From JBDHWG01 sp046328525 (GTDB lineage Bacteria; Chloroflexota; Anaerolineae; Epilineales; JAHCIE01): a stretch of 64,000 nucleotides of DNA. Positions 15,834 through 24,835 of this stretch are shown piece after piece (positions within the stretch are counted from its first letter, which is position 1; every line of letters begins with the position of its first letter). Below the pieces are notes generated by a model, which saw only the letters and a list, made by a program, of their open reading frames with translations, ran no database searches and was not told where the DNA came from. The DNA is taken from contig JAXLWK010000003.1 of NCBI GenBank assembly GCA_046328525.1, positions 1,736,001 through 1,800,000 of the forward strand. The letters are read 5' to 3'. The position numbers and the translations under genes are program-made.

Positions 15834-17723
15834 ATGGCTAAGACTGCTCCACGAACACCAGCGAAGGTCGCTGCCGCCCCCACGGCCGCACCCGCGCCCA
15901 CGTCCCCCACCCCCACCGCTACGGCGGCGGCGACCGCGTCGAACATTGTCGAGCTGCCGGCGGACATCACCGTCCGCGATCTGGCCGCGCGTCTCGGTGT
16001 CAGCCCCATTGACATTCTCAAGTCACTGATGCGCGGCGGCGTTATCGCAAACATCAATAAGAGCATTGATTTCGATACAGCCGCCCTCGTCGCCGTCGAG
16101 TTTGGCATCGAGGCCCGGCCGGAAGGTTGGGCGGCGCAGCCGGAACCCGAGCCGGAACCGGAACCCGTGGCCGAGACAGCGGCCCGGCCCAAGAAGCAGC
16201 GGCCGTTCGAGACCACCGAGGACCGCGCAAACGCCCAGCCCCGGCCGCCCGTGGTGACCATCCTAGGCCACGTGGACCATGGCAAGACGACGCTGCTCGA
16301 CAACATTCGCCAGGCGAACGTCGCCGCCGGTGAGGCGGGCGGCATCACGCAGCACATCGGCGCGTACCAGGTCGAGAAGCAGGGCCGCCGCATCACGTTC
16401 ATTGACACGCCGGGCCACGCCGCCTTCACCGCCATGCGCGCGCGCGGCGCCCAAGTGACGGATATTGCCGTCCTGGTCGTCGCCGCCGACGACGGTGTGC
16501 GCCCTCAGACCATCGAGGCGCTGGACCACGCCCGCGCCGCCGGCGTCCCCGTCATCGTCGCCCTCAACAAGATTGACAAGCCCAACGCCTCGCCCGACCG
16601 CGTCCGACAGGAGCTGGCCGAGCTAGGGTTGGTGGCCGACGAGTGGGGTGGCGACACCTTCGTCGTCCCCGTATCCGCCAAGCTGCACCGGGGCATTGAC
16701 GACCTCCTCGACGCGATCCTTCTCGTCGCCGAGAGCGAAGACATCTCGGCAAACCCAAAGCGCCCCGCCGCCGGCACGATTGTCGAGAGCAACCTCGACA
16801 CGCGCCGTGGCGTGACCGCGACGTTCCTGGTGCAGACGGGTACGCTCCACAGCGGCGACTACATCGTCGCCGGCCCCATCGCCGGCCGCGTCAAGGCGAT
16901 GACCGACGAACACGGCAAGCGCATCAAGGAAGCCGGCCCATCCACGCCGGTGTCAGTCCTGGGCCTGTCGGAAGTGCCGAAGGCGGGCCAGCCGTTCGAG
17001 GTTGTCGCGGATGAGCGCACCGCCCGCGAGCGCGCCGAGGCCAACCGCCTGGCGCAGCGCGGCCCCCAGACGATTGACCACGCGCCGTCCGTCGCCGACA
17101 TGCTGCTCAAGCTGCGGTCGGGCCAGACCAAAGAGCTGAACATTATCCTGAAGGTGGATGTCGAAGGCTCGCTGGAGCCTGTGCGCAAATCCCTGGAGGA
17201 GCTAGGCACCGGCGAGACCAAGGTGCGCTTCATCCGAGTCGGCATCGGCCCTGTGACAGAGAGCGACGTCACCCTGGCTGCTGCCTCCGGCGCCCTCGTC
17301 ATCGGCTTCCAGGTTGACGCCGACAACACGGCGCGCTCGGTGGCCGAGCAGTCCGGTGTCAGCGTTCGCCGCTACGACGTTATCTACAAGCTCCTGGAAG
17401 ACATGGAGAAGTTCCTCAAGGGTCTCCTGGAGCCGGTGTACGAAGACGTGGTGCACGGCGAAGCCGAGGTGCGCGCCGTCTTCGCCAAGGGCAAGATCGC
17501 CGGCTGCATGATCACCTCCGGCAAGGCCACGCGCGGCTCGCGCGTGCGCGTCATCCGCAACAGCGAGGAAGTCTTCGACGGCCGCATCGCCAACCTCAAG
17601 CGCATGACCGAAGATGTGCGCGAGGTCGCCCAGGGCTACGAGTGCGGTATCTCTATCGAGAGCTTCGGCAGCGTCGCCGAGGGCGACCGCCTCGTGTTCT
17701 ACCGCCGCGAGCGCGTGTTCTAG
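15834..17723 (+). CDS. infB: Translation initiation factor IF-2
   Basis: A 629-residue GTPase that delivers initiator fMet-tRNA to the 30S subunit. A short Ala/Pro/Thr-rich N-terminus is followed by a single IF2_N module (ITVRDLAARLGVSPIDILKSLMRGG), then the G domain: GHVDHGKTTLLD, switch II DTPGH, NKID. Domains II-IV follow, with the C-terminal fMet-tRNA-binding part at the end. The N-terminal region is much shorter than in E. coli (890 aa). The ATG at 15834 follows AGGAGG by 6 bases. Confidence 0.96.
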   Translation: MAKTAPRTPAKVAAAPTAAPAPTSPTPTATAAATASNIVELPADITVRDLAARLGVSPIDILKSLMRGGVIANINKSIDFDTAALVAVEFGIEARPEGWAAQPEPEPEPEPVAETAARPKKQRPFETTEDRANAQPRPPVVTILGHVDHGKTTLLDNIRQANVAAGEAGGITQHIGAYQVEKQGRRITFIDTPGHAAFTAMRARGAQVTDIAVLVVAADDGVRPQTIEALDHARAAGVPVIVALNKIDKPNASPDRVRQELAELGLVADEWGGDTFVVPVSAKLHRGIDDLLDAILLVAESEDISANPKRPAAGTIVESNLDTRRGVTATFLVQTGTLHSGDYIVAGPIAGRVKAMTDEHGKRIKEAGPSTPVSVLGLSEVPKAGQPFEVVADERTARERAEANRLAQRGPQTIDHAPSVADMLLKLRSGQTKELNIILKVDVEGSLEPVRKSLEELGTGETKVRFIRVGIGPVTESDVTLAAASGALVIGFQVDADNTARSVAEQSGVSVRRYDVIYKLLEDMEKFLKGLLEPVYEDVVHGEAEVRAVFAKGKIAGCMITSGKATRGSRVRVIRNSEEVFDGRIANLKRMTEDVREVAQGYECGISIESFGSVAEGDRLVFYRRERVF

Positions 17724-17843
17724 ATCAATCCACCCCTCACCCCTGCCCCTCTCCCACTCAGGGGCGAGGGGAGTCAGGGATGTCGCCCCTTCCCCATATG
17801 TGGTTTAAGGGGTCGGGGGATGAGGGGATAGTAGGGAGTCAGC
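17724..17843. repeat. C-rich repeat between infB and rbfA
   Basis: The segment holds CACCCCTCACCCCTGCCCCTC (split here as CACCCCTCACC and CCTGCCCCTC) and an opposing GGGGCGAGGGG arm, resembling the dispersed repeat at 11353-11440. It ends with the rbfA ribosome-binding site AGGGAG. It could form a hairpin but lacks a clear U-tract. Confidence 0.5.
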
Positions 17844-18254
17844 ATGACGACGACGAAGCGCCAGGGGCGCGCCGCCGAGATGATCCAGGAGACGCTCAGC
17901 GTGCTCCTCTCGCAGGCCGCCGATGAGCGTTTGAACACTATTATCATCACCGAGGCCGAGGTCAACGGGGACCTGTCCGCCGCGAAAGTGTGGTACACGA
18001 TCAACGGCGACGAAAGCGACAAGAAGGCCGCGCAGGAGGGCCTCAAGCACGCCGCCGGGTTCCTGCGCACCGAAGTCGCCGAGACGCTAGACCTGCGCCG
18101 CGCGCCGACGCTCACCTTCCACTTCGACAACGACGCCCTCCGCGTCGAGCGCGTCATGGAGATCTTCAACCAGATCGAGGCGCAGCGTAAGGCGGGGGAT
18201 GGCGACGGCGCGGTTGGCAGCGACGCTGCGGGGGCAACTGACGGCGATGCGTGA
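17844..18254 (+). CDS. rbfA: Ribosome-binding factor A
   Basis: A 136-residue protein needed for late 16S processing and 30S maturation. The KH-like fold is visible: N-terminal RAAEMIQETLSVLLSQAADERL, central ITEAEVNGDLSAAKVWYTING, and RRAPTLTFHFDNDALRVERVMEIFNQI. An extra Gly/Asp/Ala-rich tail of about 20 residues follows. The start ATG 17844 has AGGGAG upstream. It overlaps the next gene by 8 bp. Confidence 0.93.
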   Translation: MTTTKRQGRAAEMIQETLSVLLSQAADERLNTIIITEAEVNGDLSAAKVWYTINGDESDKKAAQEGLKHAAGFLRTEVAETLDLRRAPTLTFHFDNDALRVERVMEIFNQIEAQRKAGDGDGAVGSDAAGATDGDA

Positions 18255-19227
18255 CATCGTTGAGATGCTGCAAAAGTCGCGCCGCGTTTTTGCCGCGTCT
18301 CACATAGACCCTGACGGCGACGCCATCGGCTCGCTGCTCGGCTTCACCTGGATCATGCGCGCGCTGGGGAAGGCGGTGACGCCTTCCCTGGCCGACGGCG
18401 CGCCCTGGCGATTCCAGGACCTGCCGGGCGCGTCGGACATCGCGGCGGTCAAGCCCGATGCGGAGCACGACGTGCTGGTGGCCCTGGACGCCAGCGAGCT
18501 GAGCCGCCTCGGCTCCGTCCTCACCGCCGACGACATCGCCGGGCGGCCGCTCCTCGTCATAGACCATCACGTCACCAACAGCGGCTTCGGAACCGCCAAC
18601 CTCATTGATCCCGTCGCCGCCTCGACCGCCGAGATGGTCTACCTGCTCGGCGTCCAGCTAGGCGCTCCCATCGGTCTCGACGCTGCGACGTGTCTCCTCA
18701 CCGGCGTCGTCACCGACACCCTCGGCTTCCGCACCACCAACACCACGCCCCGCGTCCTGGAAGTCGCCCAGCGCCTGATGCAGGCGGGCGCGAACCTCCC
18801 GGACATCTCGCGCCGCGCCTTCAACAGCCAGACCTACGCCAGCCTGTGCCTGACCGCCGAGGCGCTCCACAAGATGCAGATGGCAGACGGTGTCGTCTGG
18901 ACCGAGCTGACGCAGGAGATGCTCAAGCGTTTTGCCATCGACCCCGGCGACTGGGCCGGCATCGTCGGCCAGCTTGCCTCGGTGCGCGAGGCCGATGCCG
19001 CCGTCGTGTTCCGCGAGCGCGAAGACGGGCGCATTGACATCAGCATGCGCAGCAAGCCCGGCCTCAACCTCGCGCCCGTCGCCCTAAGCCTGGGCGGTGG
19101 CGGCCATCCGCAGGCGGCCGGCGCGACCCTGCCGGCGCCCATGTCGGCGGTGCGCGAGCGCGTCGTCGCCGAGCTAACGCAGGCCGTGGCCGCGCACCGC
19201 GCCGCGACCGCGGGAGAGGCTGCCTGA
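18247..19227 (+). CDS. nrnA: DHH/DHHA1-family phosphoesterase (NrnA-like oligoribonuclease / pAp phosphatase)
   Basis: A 326-residue enzyme of the NrnA/RecJ-like family that degrades short RNA oligomers and, in Bacillus, dephosphorylates pAp. It shows SHIDPDGDAIGSLLG (motif I), VALDASELSRLG, the DHH motif LLVIDHHVTNSGFG, and the DHHA1 glycine motif LSLGGGGHPQAAGATLP. The ATG at 18247 was chosen because MRDIVEMLQKSRRVFAASH is the family-like start; an upstream in-frame start at 18199 overlaps rbfA deeply. It is the fifth gene of the nusA cluster. Confidence 0.9.
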   Translation: MRDIVEMLQKSRRVFAASHIDPDGDAIGSLLGFTWIMRALGKAVTPSLADGAPWRFQDLPGASDIAAVKPDAEHDVLVALDASELSRLGSVLTADDIAGRPLLVIDHHVTNSGFGTANLIDPVAASTAEMVYLLGVQLGAPIGLDAATCLLTGVVTDTLGFRTTNTTPRVLEVAQRLMQAGANLPDISRRAFNSQTYASLCLTAEALHKMQMADGVVWTELTQEMLKRFAIDPGDWAGIVGQLASVREADAAVVFREREDGRIDISMRSKPGLNLAPVALSLGGGGHPQAAGATLPAPMSAVRERVVAELTQAVAAHRAATAGEAA

Positions 19228-20225
19228 TGCCCGGCTGCACCCACTGCGCCCACAACCCGACCAACGGCGGCGGTTCGTCCATCCCGGTCTACCGCCCGCC
19301 GCGCCCGCCCCTCTCCGGCATCTTCAACATTGACAAGCCGGCCGGCATGACGTCCCACGACGTCGTCGCCGCCATCCGCAAGGCCGGCAAGGAGCGCCGC
19401 GTCGGCCACGCCGGCACCCTTGACCCGATGGCGACCGGCGTATTGCTGGTGGCCGTTGGCTCGGCCACGCGCGTTATCGAGTATCTCCAGGATGGCGTCA
19501 AGGTCTACGAAGGGGTCGTGCGCCTCGGCCTGACGACGACGACCTACGACGTCGAGGGCGAGGTGACGGCGCAGGCCGGCGCTGAGGTCGTCGCGGCGCT
19601 CACCCGCGAGACCGTTGAGGCGGCGCTGGCCCAGTTTCGCGGCGAGATTGACCAGGTGCCGCCCATGTACTCGGCGCTCAAGCGCGAGGGTCGGCCGCTG
19701 TACGAGCTGGCCCGCGAGGGCATCGAGGTCGAGCGCGCCGCGCGCCGCGTCGAAATCTCGGCGCTGGACATTGTCGCCTGGAACCCGCCCGATGTGACCC
19801 TGCGCGCCACGGTCAGCAAGGGGACGTACATTCGCTCCCTCGCTTACGACCTGGGGCAGGCGCTCGGCGTCGGCGGCACGCTCGCCGCCCTGCGCCGCCT
19901 AGCCGTCGGCCACCTCACCATCGAGAGCGCCGAACCCCTCGACACCATCGTGGACGCCCTCAAGGGCGACTACTGGACGCAGTTCATCTACCCGCTGGAC
20001 GAGGCGCTGATGGCCTTCGACGCCTGTGTCGTGGACCGCAAGACCGAGGAAGACATCCGCCAGGGCCGCCAGGTCGCCCTGCCGTGCGAGCTAAAGACGC
20101 CCCTCGCCCGCGCCTACAACGCCGCCGGCGAGTTCATCGGCCTCCTGAAGCCCGATCGCGTCAGCGGCCTCTGGCAGCCCGACAAGGTGTTCCCCCGCGC
20201 CAGCCGCCAGGAGATGAGCGAGTAA
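19227..20225 (+). CDS. truB: tRNA pseudouridine(55) synthase
   Basis: A 332-residue enzyme that makes pseudouridine 55 in the T-loop of tRNAs. Motifs: GIFNIDKPAGMTSHDVV, the catalytic region RVGHAGTLDPMATGVLLVAVG (written here in parts: RVGHAGTLDP with catalytic Asp, then MATGVLLVAVG), QVPPMYSALKREGRPLYELAR, and SKGTYIRSLAYDLG. About 28 extra N-terminal residues include two Cys and a His (MPGCTHCAH). Its ATG overlaps the nrnA stop (TGATG), so translation is coupled. Confidence 0.95.
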   Translation: MPGCTHCAHNPTNGGGSSIPVYRPPRPPLSGIFNIDKPAGMTSHDVVAAIRKAGKERRVGHAGTLDPMATGVLLVAVGSATRVIEYLQDGVKVYEGVVRLGLTTTTYDVEGEVTAQAGAEVVAALTRETVEAALAQFRGEIDQVPPMYSALKREGRPLYELAREGIEVERAARRVEISALDIVAWNPPDVTLRATVSKGTYIRSLAYDLGQALGVGGTLAALRRLAVGHLTIESAEPLDTIVDALKGDYWTQFIYPLDEALMAFDACVVDRKTEEDIRQGRQVALPCELKTPLARAYNAAGEFIGLLKPDRVSGLWQPDKVFPRASRQEMSE

Positions 20226-20233
20226 CCCGCCTT

Positions 20234-21190
20234 ATGTCACTCATCACCGACCTGTCCTCCCTCAGCCCCGACCGCCCCATCGTCCTCACCATCGGCAAGT
20301 TCGATGGCGTCCACATCGGGCATCAGCACCTCCTGGCCCGTCTGCGCCGCCGCGCCGCCGAGCTTGGCGCCGCCTCCGCTGCCGTGATCCTGCACCCCAA
20401 CCCGCTCACCGTGGTCCGCCCCGGCACGAGCGTGTCCTACCTGACGACGGTCGAAGAGCGCGTCAAGCTGCTGTGCCAGCAGGGGCTGGACTACGTGCTG
20501 CTCCAGGAGTTCACGCGGGAGTTTTCGCAGACGACGGCCGACGACTTCATCGCCGGGCTGTTGCAGCACATGCGCCTGGTGGAGATGTGGGAGGGGCCGT
20601 CGTTCGCGCTGGGGCGGGGACGGCAGGGAACCGTGCCCTACCTGCGGGCGATGGGCGAGCGCCTGGGCTTCAGCGTGCATGAGGTCTCGCCGCTGTCCAT
20701 CATGGGTGAGACAATCAGCACCAGCCTCATCCGCCGCCTGCTGAGTGAAGACGACATCGCCCAGGCGGCCTGGCTCCTCGGCCGCCCCCACTCTATCAGC
20801 GGCCCCGTCATCCACGGCGCGAAGCGCGGCCGCGACCTGGGCTACCCGACCGCCAACCTAGACATCCCCGCCGACATCATCGTGCCGGGCTACGGTGTCT
20901 ACGCCGTGCGCTGCAAGCTGGGCGACGAGTGGCTCGACGGCGTCGCCAGTATCGGCGTCCGCCCGACGTTCGACCACGGCCCGCGCTCCGTCGAGGTCTA
21001 CCTGCTCGACTTCGACCGCCAGATTTACGGCGAGACGCTGCACGTGGACTTCATCGCGTACCTCCGTCCGGAGCTGCGCTTCGACGGCGTTCAGGCGCTG
21101 ATCGAGCAGATGGGCCGCGACATCGAGCATGGCCGCGCCACCCTCCGCGCCCCCATTCCCCTCCACCTCCCCGATTATTCCTCGCTGTAG
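20234..21190 (+). CDS. ribF: Bifunctional riboflavin kinase / FAD synthetase
   Basis: A 318-residue enzyme that makes FMN and then FAD. The N-terminal nucleotidyltransferase domain has LTIGKFDGVHIGHQHLLARL and later STSLIRRLLSEDDI. The C-terminal flavokinase domain has GPVIHGAKRGRDLGYPTANL and the GVASIGVRPTFDHG region. The ATG at 20234 is 9 bp after truB. The last 16 bases overlap the 3' end of era on the other strand. Confidence 0.95.
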   Translation: MSLITDLSSLSPDRPIVLTIGKFDGVHIGHQHLLARLRRRAAELGAASAAVILHPNPLTVVRPGTSVSYLTTVEERVKLLCQQGLDYVLLQEFTREFSQTTADDFIAGLLQHMRLVEMWEGPSFALGRGRQGTVPYLRAMGERLGFSVHEVSPLSIMGETISTSLIRRLLSEDDIAQAAWLLGRPHSISGPVIHGAKRGRDLGYPTANLDIPADIIVPGYGVYAVRCKLGDEWLDGVASIGVRPTFDHGPRSVEVYLLDFDRQIYGETLHVDFIAYLRPELRFDGVQALIEQMGRDIEHGRATLRAPIPLHLPDYSSL

Positions 21191-22278
21191 CCAAGCCGCC
21201 GCAGCTGCGTCGGGTTGCTGCGCCAGTGTTCGCGCACCTTGACGAATAGCTCCAGGAACACTCTGCGCCCCAGCAGCGCCTCGATCTCCTTGCGCGACCG
21301 CGCCCCAATCTCCTTCAGCATCGCTCCACGCTTGCCGATGACGATCGCCTTCTGAGAGTCGCGCTCGACGTAGATGACCGCCGAGATGACCGTCAGCCCC
21401 GGCTGGTCCTGGTCCTCGCGCTGGCGGTCCTCCCACTCGTCAATGACCACGGCCAGGGAGTGGGGAACCTCCTCCTCGGTCAGGTGGAGCGCGGCCTCGC
21501 GGATGAGTTCCGCTGCCATGACCGCCTCGCTCTGGTCCGTGACCTGCTCCGGCGGGAAGAAGGGCGGGCCTTCGGGCAGCGCCGCCGCGACTATGCCGAG
21601 CAGCTCGCCCAGGTTGTCGCCGCGCAGCGCCGAGACGAGCATCTCCGCCGCGTTCGGGACCAGAGCGGTGTACGCCGCATAGTTCTCCTTGAGGTACTTG
21701 GGGTTGACCCGGTCGGCCTTGTTGAGGGCGAGAATGACCGGCGCGGACGATTTCTCCGTCAGCAGGCGGGCGATGTCACTGTCCTCGCCCCGCAGGCGCT
21801 CGGAGACATCCACCACAAACAGGATGACGTCGGCGTCAGGGATAGCGGCGACGGCGGCGTCCACCATGAACTCGCCGAGCCTGTGCAGCGGCTTGTGGAT
21901 GCCCGGCGTGTCCACGAAGACGATTTGCGCGTTCACGCCGGTATGCACGCCCATGATGCGGCGGCGCGTGGTCTGCGGCTTCGGTGAGACGATGGCGACC
22001 TTCTGCCCGACGTAAGCGTTGACGAGGGACGACTTGCCGACGTTGGGCCGACCGATTACGGCGACGAAGCCGGAACGGAAACCCGCCGGCGTCTCAAAGA
22101 GGGCGATGCCCGGCGCGTCCGCGTCGAACTCCTCCGCGTCGAACTCCTCGTCGTCCGGCTCCTCGTCGAAGTAGGCGTCGAAATCCTCGGCGTCAGAGGT
22201 GTCGCCGTCGAAGTCGTCGGCTTCGAAATCGTCGTTCAATTCGAGGTCTTCGCGCTCCATGTCGTCACGCTCGTTCAA
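21175..22278 (-). CDS. era: GTPase Era with acidic N-terminal extension
   Basis: About 367 residues. The GTPase domain shows GFVAVIGRPNVGKSSLVNAYVG, switch I region PKPQTTRRRIMG, DTPGIHKP, and NKAD. The C-terminal KH domain contains KRGAMLKEIGARSRKEIE. Era binds the 3' end of 16S rRNA and acts in 30S assembly. Ahead of the G domain lies a very acidic stretch of about 60 residues dominated by Asp/Glu/Phe, which typical Era lacks. The start TTG 22278 has AGGAG 9 bases upstream; ATG 22260 is an alternative lacking a clear site. Confidence 0.9.
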   Translation of the reverse strand: MNERDDMEREDLELNDDFEADDFDGDTSDAEDFDAYFDEEPDDEEFDAEEFDADAPGIALFETPAGFRSGFVAVIGRPNVGKSSLVNAYVGQKVAIVSPKPQTTRRRIMGVHTGVNAQIVFVDTPGIHKPLHRLGEFMVDAAVAAIPDADVILFVVDVSERLRGEDSDIARLLTEKSSAPVILALNKADRVNPKYLKENYAAYTALVPNAAEMLVSALRGDNLGELLGIVAAALPEGPPFFPPEQVTDQSEAVMAAELIREAALHLTEEEVPHSLAVVIDEWEDRQREDQDQPGLTVISAVIYVERDSQKAIVIGKRGAMLKEIGARSRKEIEALLGRRVFLELFVKVREHWRSNPTQLRRLGYSEE

Positions 22279-22330
22279 TGTCTGGTTCTCCTGAGAAGCC
22301 GGGTTTGTGTGGCGGCGAACGCTTAGACCG

Positions 22331-22435
22331 GTAGCTCCACAGTATAGCGTGGAAGAGCCGAATTCACCCCCCTCTGCTCCCCCCGCCGGCGGGGGGAGCA
22401 GAGGGGGGGTCTCCACGCTATCGTGTAGAGCTACC
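22331..22435. repeat. Large imperfect palindrome upstream of era
   Basis: A 42-nt perfect palindrome (22367-22408; arms of 21 with the centre GCC/GGC) is nested in outer arms 22331-22356 and 22410-22434 that match with a few mismatches (GTAGCTCCACAGTATAGCG versus GTAGCTCTACACGATAGCG). It would fold into one long hairpin. The form is REP/MITE-like. Confidence 0.75.
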
Positions 22436-22548
22436 CTTGGACCGCGAAGGCCACGAAAAGGCACGAAAAACGCGAAAGGCACGCGAGCCAGCATTCTTTT
22501 TCGCGTCCTTCGCGTCTTTTCGCCTTTTCGCGGTCCAAAGCCTTCGTG
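22436..22548. repeat. Second inverted-repeat element ('CGCGAAGG' type)
   Basis: Inverted arms begin TTGGACCGCGAAGG (from 22437) and end CCTTTTCGCGGTCCAA (about 22530-22545), with further imperfect pairing between. The 41-bp left arm 22439-22479 is repeated in the opposite orientation at 43016-43056 with 4 mismatches, so it belongs to a dispersed family. Confidence 0.7.
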
Positions 22549-22569
22549 GCGCCGGACCTTATGGCGAAG

Positions 22570-23346
22570 CTAGCGGAGCAGCGCCGGCAGCACCTTCGCC
22601 ACGTCCTCGCGGATGATGACATCCGCGTCGCGGTCCAGCGGCGTCGGTTGGTAGTTCACGATGACGAGCCGCGCCCCAGTCTCGCGCGCCAGCAGGGGCA
22701 GGTCCGACGCCGGCGCAACCTCCATGGACGAGCCGGCGATAATCATCAGGTCGCACGAGCGGGCTTCCGCCTTCGCCTCGGCGACGATGTCCTGGGGCAG
22801 CATCTCGCCAAACAGGATGACGTTGGGTTTCAGGATGCCGCCGCACGAGCAACGGGGCAACACGCCCTCGGCGATAAACTTCCTCAGAATATCCTGGCCG
22901 GGCACGATGGCAAAACAGCGCATGCACGTCGCCTCGCGCAGGTGGCCGTGCAGCTCGAGGACGCGCCGCGACCCCGCGCGCTGGTGTAGCTCGTCAATGT
23001 TCTGGGTGATCACGGCCCGCAGCTTGCCCATCTCCTCCATGCGCGCCAGCGCCTTGTGCGCCGAGTTGGGCCGCGCCGTCTGAATCGTTTCCGCCAGCGG
23101 CCGCACCCACTCAAAGAATGCTTCCGGCTGGCGGCGAAATCCCCAGATGGACGCGACCTCCATAGGATCCGAGAAGGCCCACAGTCCACTCTCCGGGCTG
23201 CGAAAATCGGGGATGCCCGAAGGTGTGCTGATGCCCGCGCCGGTGAACGCCACAACGTGATGTGCCTGAGCCACCATCTCCCGGGCGACACGAACAGCCT
23301 GCTCCGCATCCCGACCCATTCTGCGATGCAGTAGTCCCAGTCTCAT
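22570..23346 (-). CDS. cobB: NAD-dependent protein deacylase (sirtuin)
   Basis: A 258-residue Sir2-family protein. Rossmann and catalytic motifs: FTGAGISTPSGIPDFRSPE, TQNIDELHQRAG and the catalytic ELHGH. The small module has Cys pairs CMRC and CSC for a structural zinc, then GSSMEVAPASDLP and the NAD-binding end VNYQPTPLDRDAD. Substrates cannot be inferred. ATG 23346 is the listed start; a second ATG at 23319 is also possible. No operon partner is evident; the neighbouring genes lie about 145-290 bp away. Confidence 0.93.
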   Translation of the reverse strand: MRLGLLHRRMGRDAEQAVRVAREMVAQAHHVVAFTGAGISTPSGIPDFRSPESGLWAFSDPMEVASIWGFRRQPEAFFEWVRPLAETIQTARPNSAHKALARMEEMGKLRAVITQNIDELHQRAGSRRVLELHGHLREATCMRCFAIVPGQDILRKFIAEGVLPRCSCGGILKPNVILFGEMLPQDIVAEAKAEARSCDLMIIAGSSMEVAPASDLPLLARETGARLVIVNYQPTPLDRDADVIIREDVAKVLPALLR

Positions 23347-23492
23347 GGCGTCACCCCTTCACCGAAGAAACATTCTTCCCCTTAAATAGGATTAGGGCCG
23401 CAGGCCGATCTTACGCCAGTGCGTCACCTCCGGCCTGACGTTTCGAGAGACCCTCCCGCGGCACGACGGCGGCCAGATCTGCCCCCGCGCTC

Positions 23493-24539
23493 CTACTCCA
23501 CGTAGATCGGATTGGTGAACACCCAGCCGCGAGGGCGACGGTGATGGTGGCGATACGCCTCGACGCGGTACACCCCCGGCGCGGCCACGGTGTGCTGCAG
23601 CGACCAGCCCCGCGTCTGGCGGATCACCTGCCCATTGTGGACGAGGCGCAGGTCGGCGCGGCGCGGCGAGCGGATGCGCAGCGCCAGCCGCCTGTCCAGG
23701 CCGACCGCGTCACCCATCTGGGCCACACGGTCGCGCCCACGATAGGCGGCAAACTGAAAGCCGCGCGTGTTACCGATGGCGTCGTAGCCGATGAACAGGT
23801 GGCCGGCGCGGACCGCCCGCAACACCGTGTCGCGGTCGGCGGCGAAATCGCCCACCAGGGGACGCGCCGCGAGAATGTGCGTTCGGACTGCGCGAAAAAG
23901 GAAAGGATAGGGTAAAATTGTCGCCTTCACCGGGCCGCGGCGCAGCTCCCACCCGTGGGCATCCGGGCCGCCGATGGCGACGACCCGCCGGGTTTGCAGC
24001 AGGCGATCCCACAACGCCAGCGTCTCCGGGAACGGGCCGAGCATGACGCTGGTGGGCCAGAACGTGGCGCGCAGCCCGGCGCGCAGGCTGGTTGCGTGCG
24101 CTTTGAACTCGCTCATGTAGTTCCACAGCTCGATGCCGTGGAATCCCTGCACGTCCCAGTCTACCCAGGGAATCGCCGGCTCGTTCGTGTAGGCGGGGGC
24201 GAACTCGATGGGATGGGCGATGAAGGCCAGCCCGTTCTGGCGGTTGACCGCGTCTATCAGCGCCTGGGGCGACGCGGCCAGCGCCGCGAGGTCCTCGGCG
24301 ACGCCCAGGCACAGCAGGTGGTTGCACTGCGGCTCGCGCGCCACATCGTGCACCTCCTGCCCAACGACGAGCAGGACACCATCGCAGTAGCCGGCTTCGT
24401 GCTGCGGCAAGCAGTTGTGGTCCGTCGTAATGAGGAAGTCCAGGCGCGCTTGGCGGGCGGCGCGCACGATATGCGGAAACGAGGCGCGGCCGTCCGAGGC
24501 CGTCGTGTGAGCGTGGATGACACCGACATATTCAGGCAC
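23493..24539 (-). CDS. PHP-domain metal-dependent phosphoesterase
   Basis: A 348-residue protein with a PHP fold similar to the DNA polymerase III/histidinol-phosphatase superfamily. Metal-binding motifs are IHAHTTASDG, LITTDHNCLP, GQEVHDVA, AFIAHPIEF and GGPDAHGWE. The last 80 residues look like a beta-rich C-terminal domain (LVHNGQVIRQ... GVYRVEAYR). The substrate is unknown. The GTG start at 24539 has GGAG 7 bases upstream. It is transcribed from its own promoter at 24569-24596. Confidence 0.8.
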   Translation of the reverse strand: MPEYVGVIHAHTTASDGRASFPHIVRAARQARLDFLITTDHNCLPQHEAGYCDGVLLVVGQEVHDVAREPQCNHLLCLGVAEDLAALAASPQALIDAVNRQNGLAFIAHPIEFAPAYTNEPAIPWVDWDVQGFHGIELWNYMSEFKAHATSLRAGLRATFWPTSVMLGPFPETLALWDRLLQTRRVVAIGGPDAHGWELRRGPVKATILPYPFLFRAVRTHILAARPLVGDFAADRDTVLRAVRAGHLFIGYDAIGNTRGFQFAAYRGRDRVAQMGDAVGLDRRLALRIRSPRRADLRLVHNGQVIRQTRGWSLQHTVAAPGVYRVEAYRHHHRRPRGWVFTNPIYVE

Positions 24540-24568
24540 AGGTGGTCTCCGTGAGAGTATCCGCCTGG

Positions 24569-24596
24569 ATTATACGCCCAACAACCGGCGGGTCAA
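24569..24596 (-). promoter_or_regulatory. Promoter of the PHP gene
   Basis: On the minus strand: TTGACC (24596-24591), a 16-bp spacer, TATAAT (24574-24569). The perfect -10 lies 30 bases before the GTG start. Confidence 0.75.
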
Positions 24597-24835
24597 TTCC
24601 GTGTGAATACGGGCCGTCGCAAAATTCATACCTTTCACGCATCGCTTCGACATTTTGAGCGTCATGATTATTGCAGGGCTGTGAGCGGCGTCCCATCTAC
24701 CGCGAGTTAAGAGTTTACAACGCTGCAACCGCTGCGAGGATATGGCTTCGCAGGGTTTTCGGGCCGGGCACGTATCCATCTCCCAACTCAGGCGTCTTTC
24801 TTGATGCGTGCTCATTTTCTAGGAGGATAGGTTTC
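24597..24835 (+). other. Leader region of the propeller gene cluster
   Basis: No gene here. It is richer in A+T than its surroundings and ends with AGGAGG (24821-24826). A stem GGATA (24738-24742)/TATCC (24773-24777) and other short pairings are possible, but they do not match a riboswitch class I know. I could not find a convincing promoter on the plus strand. Confidence 0.4.

Noticed and set aside
24597..24835. Possible riboswitch ahead of the first propeller gene
   Set aside because: I compared it with cyclic-di-GMP and other common riboswitch cores from memory and found no matching conserved core, only short stems.
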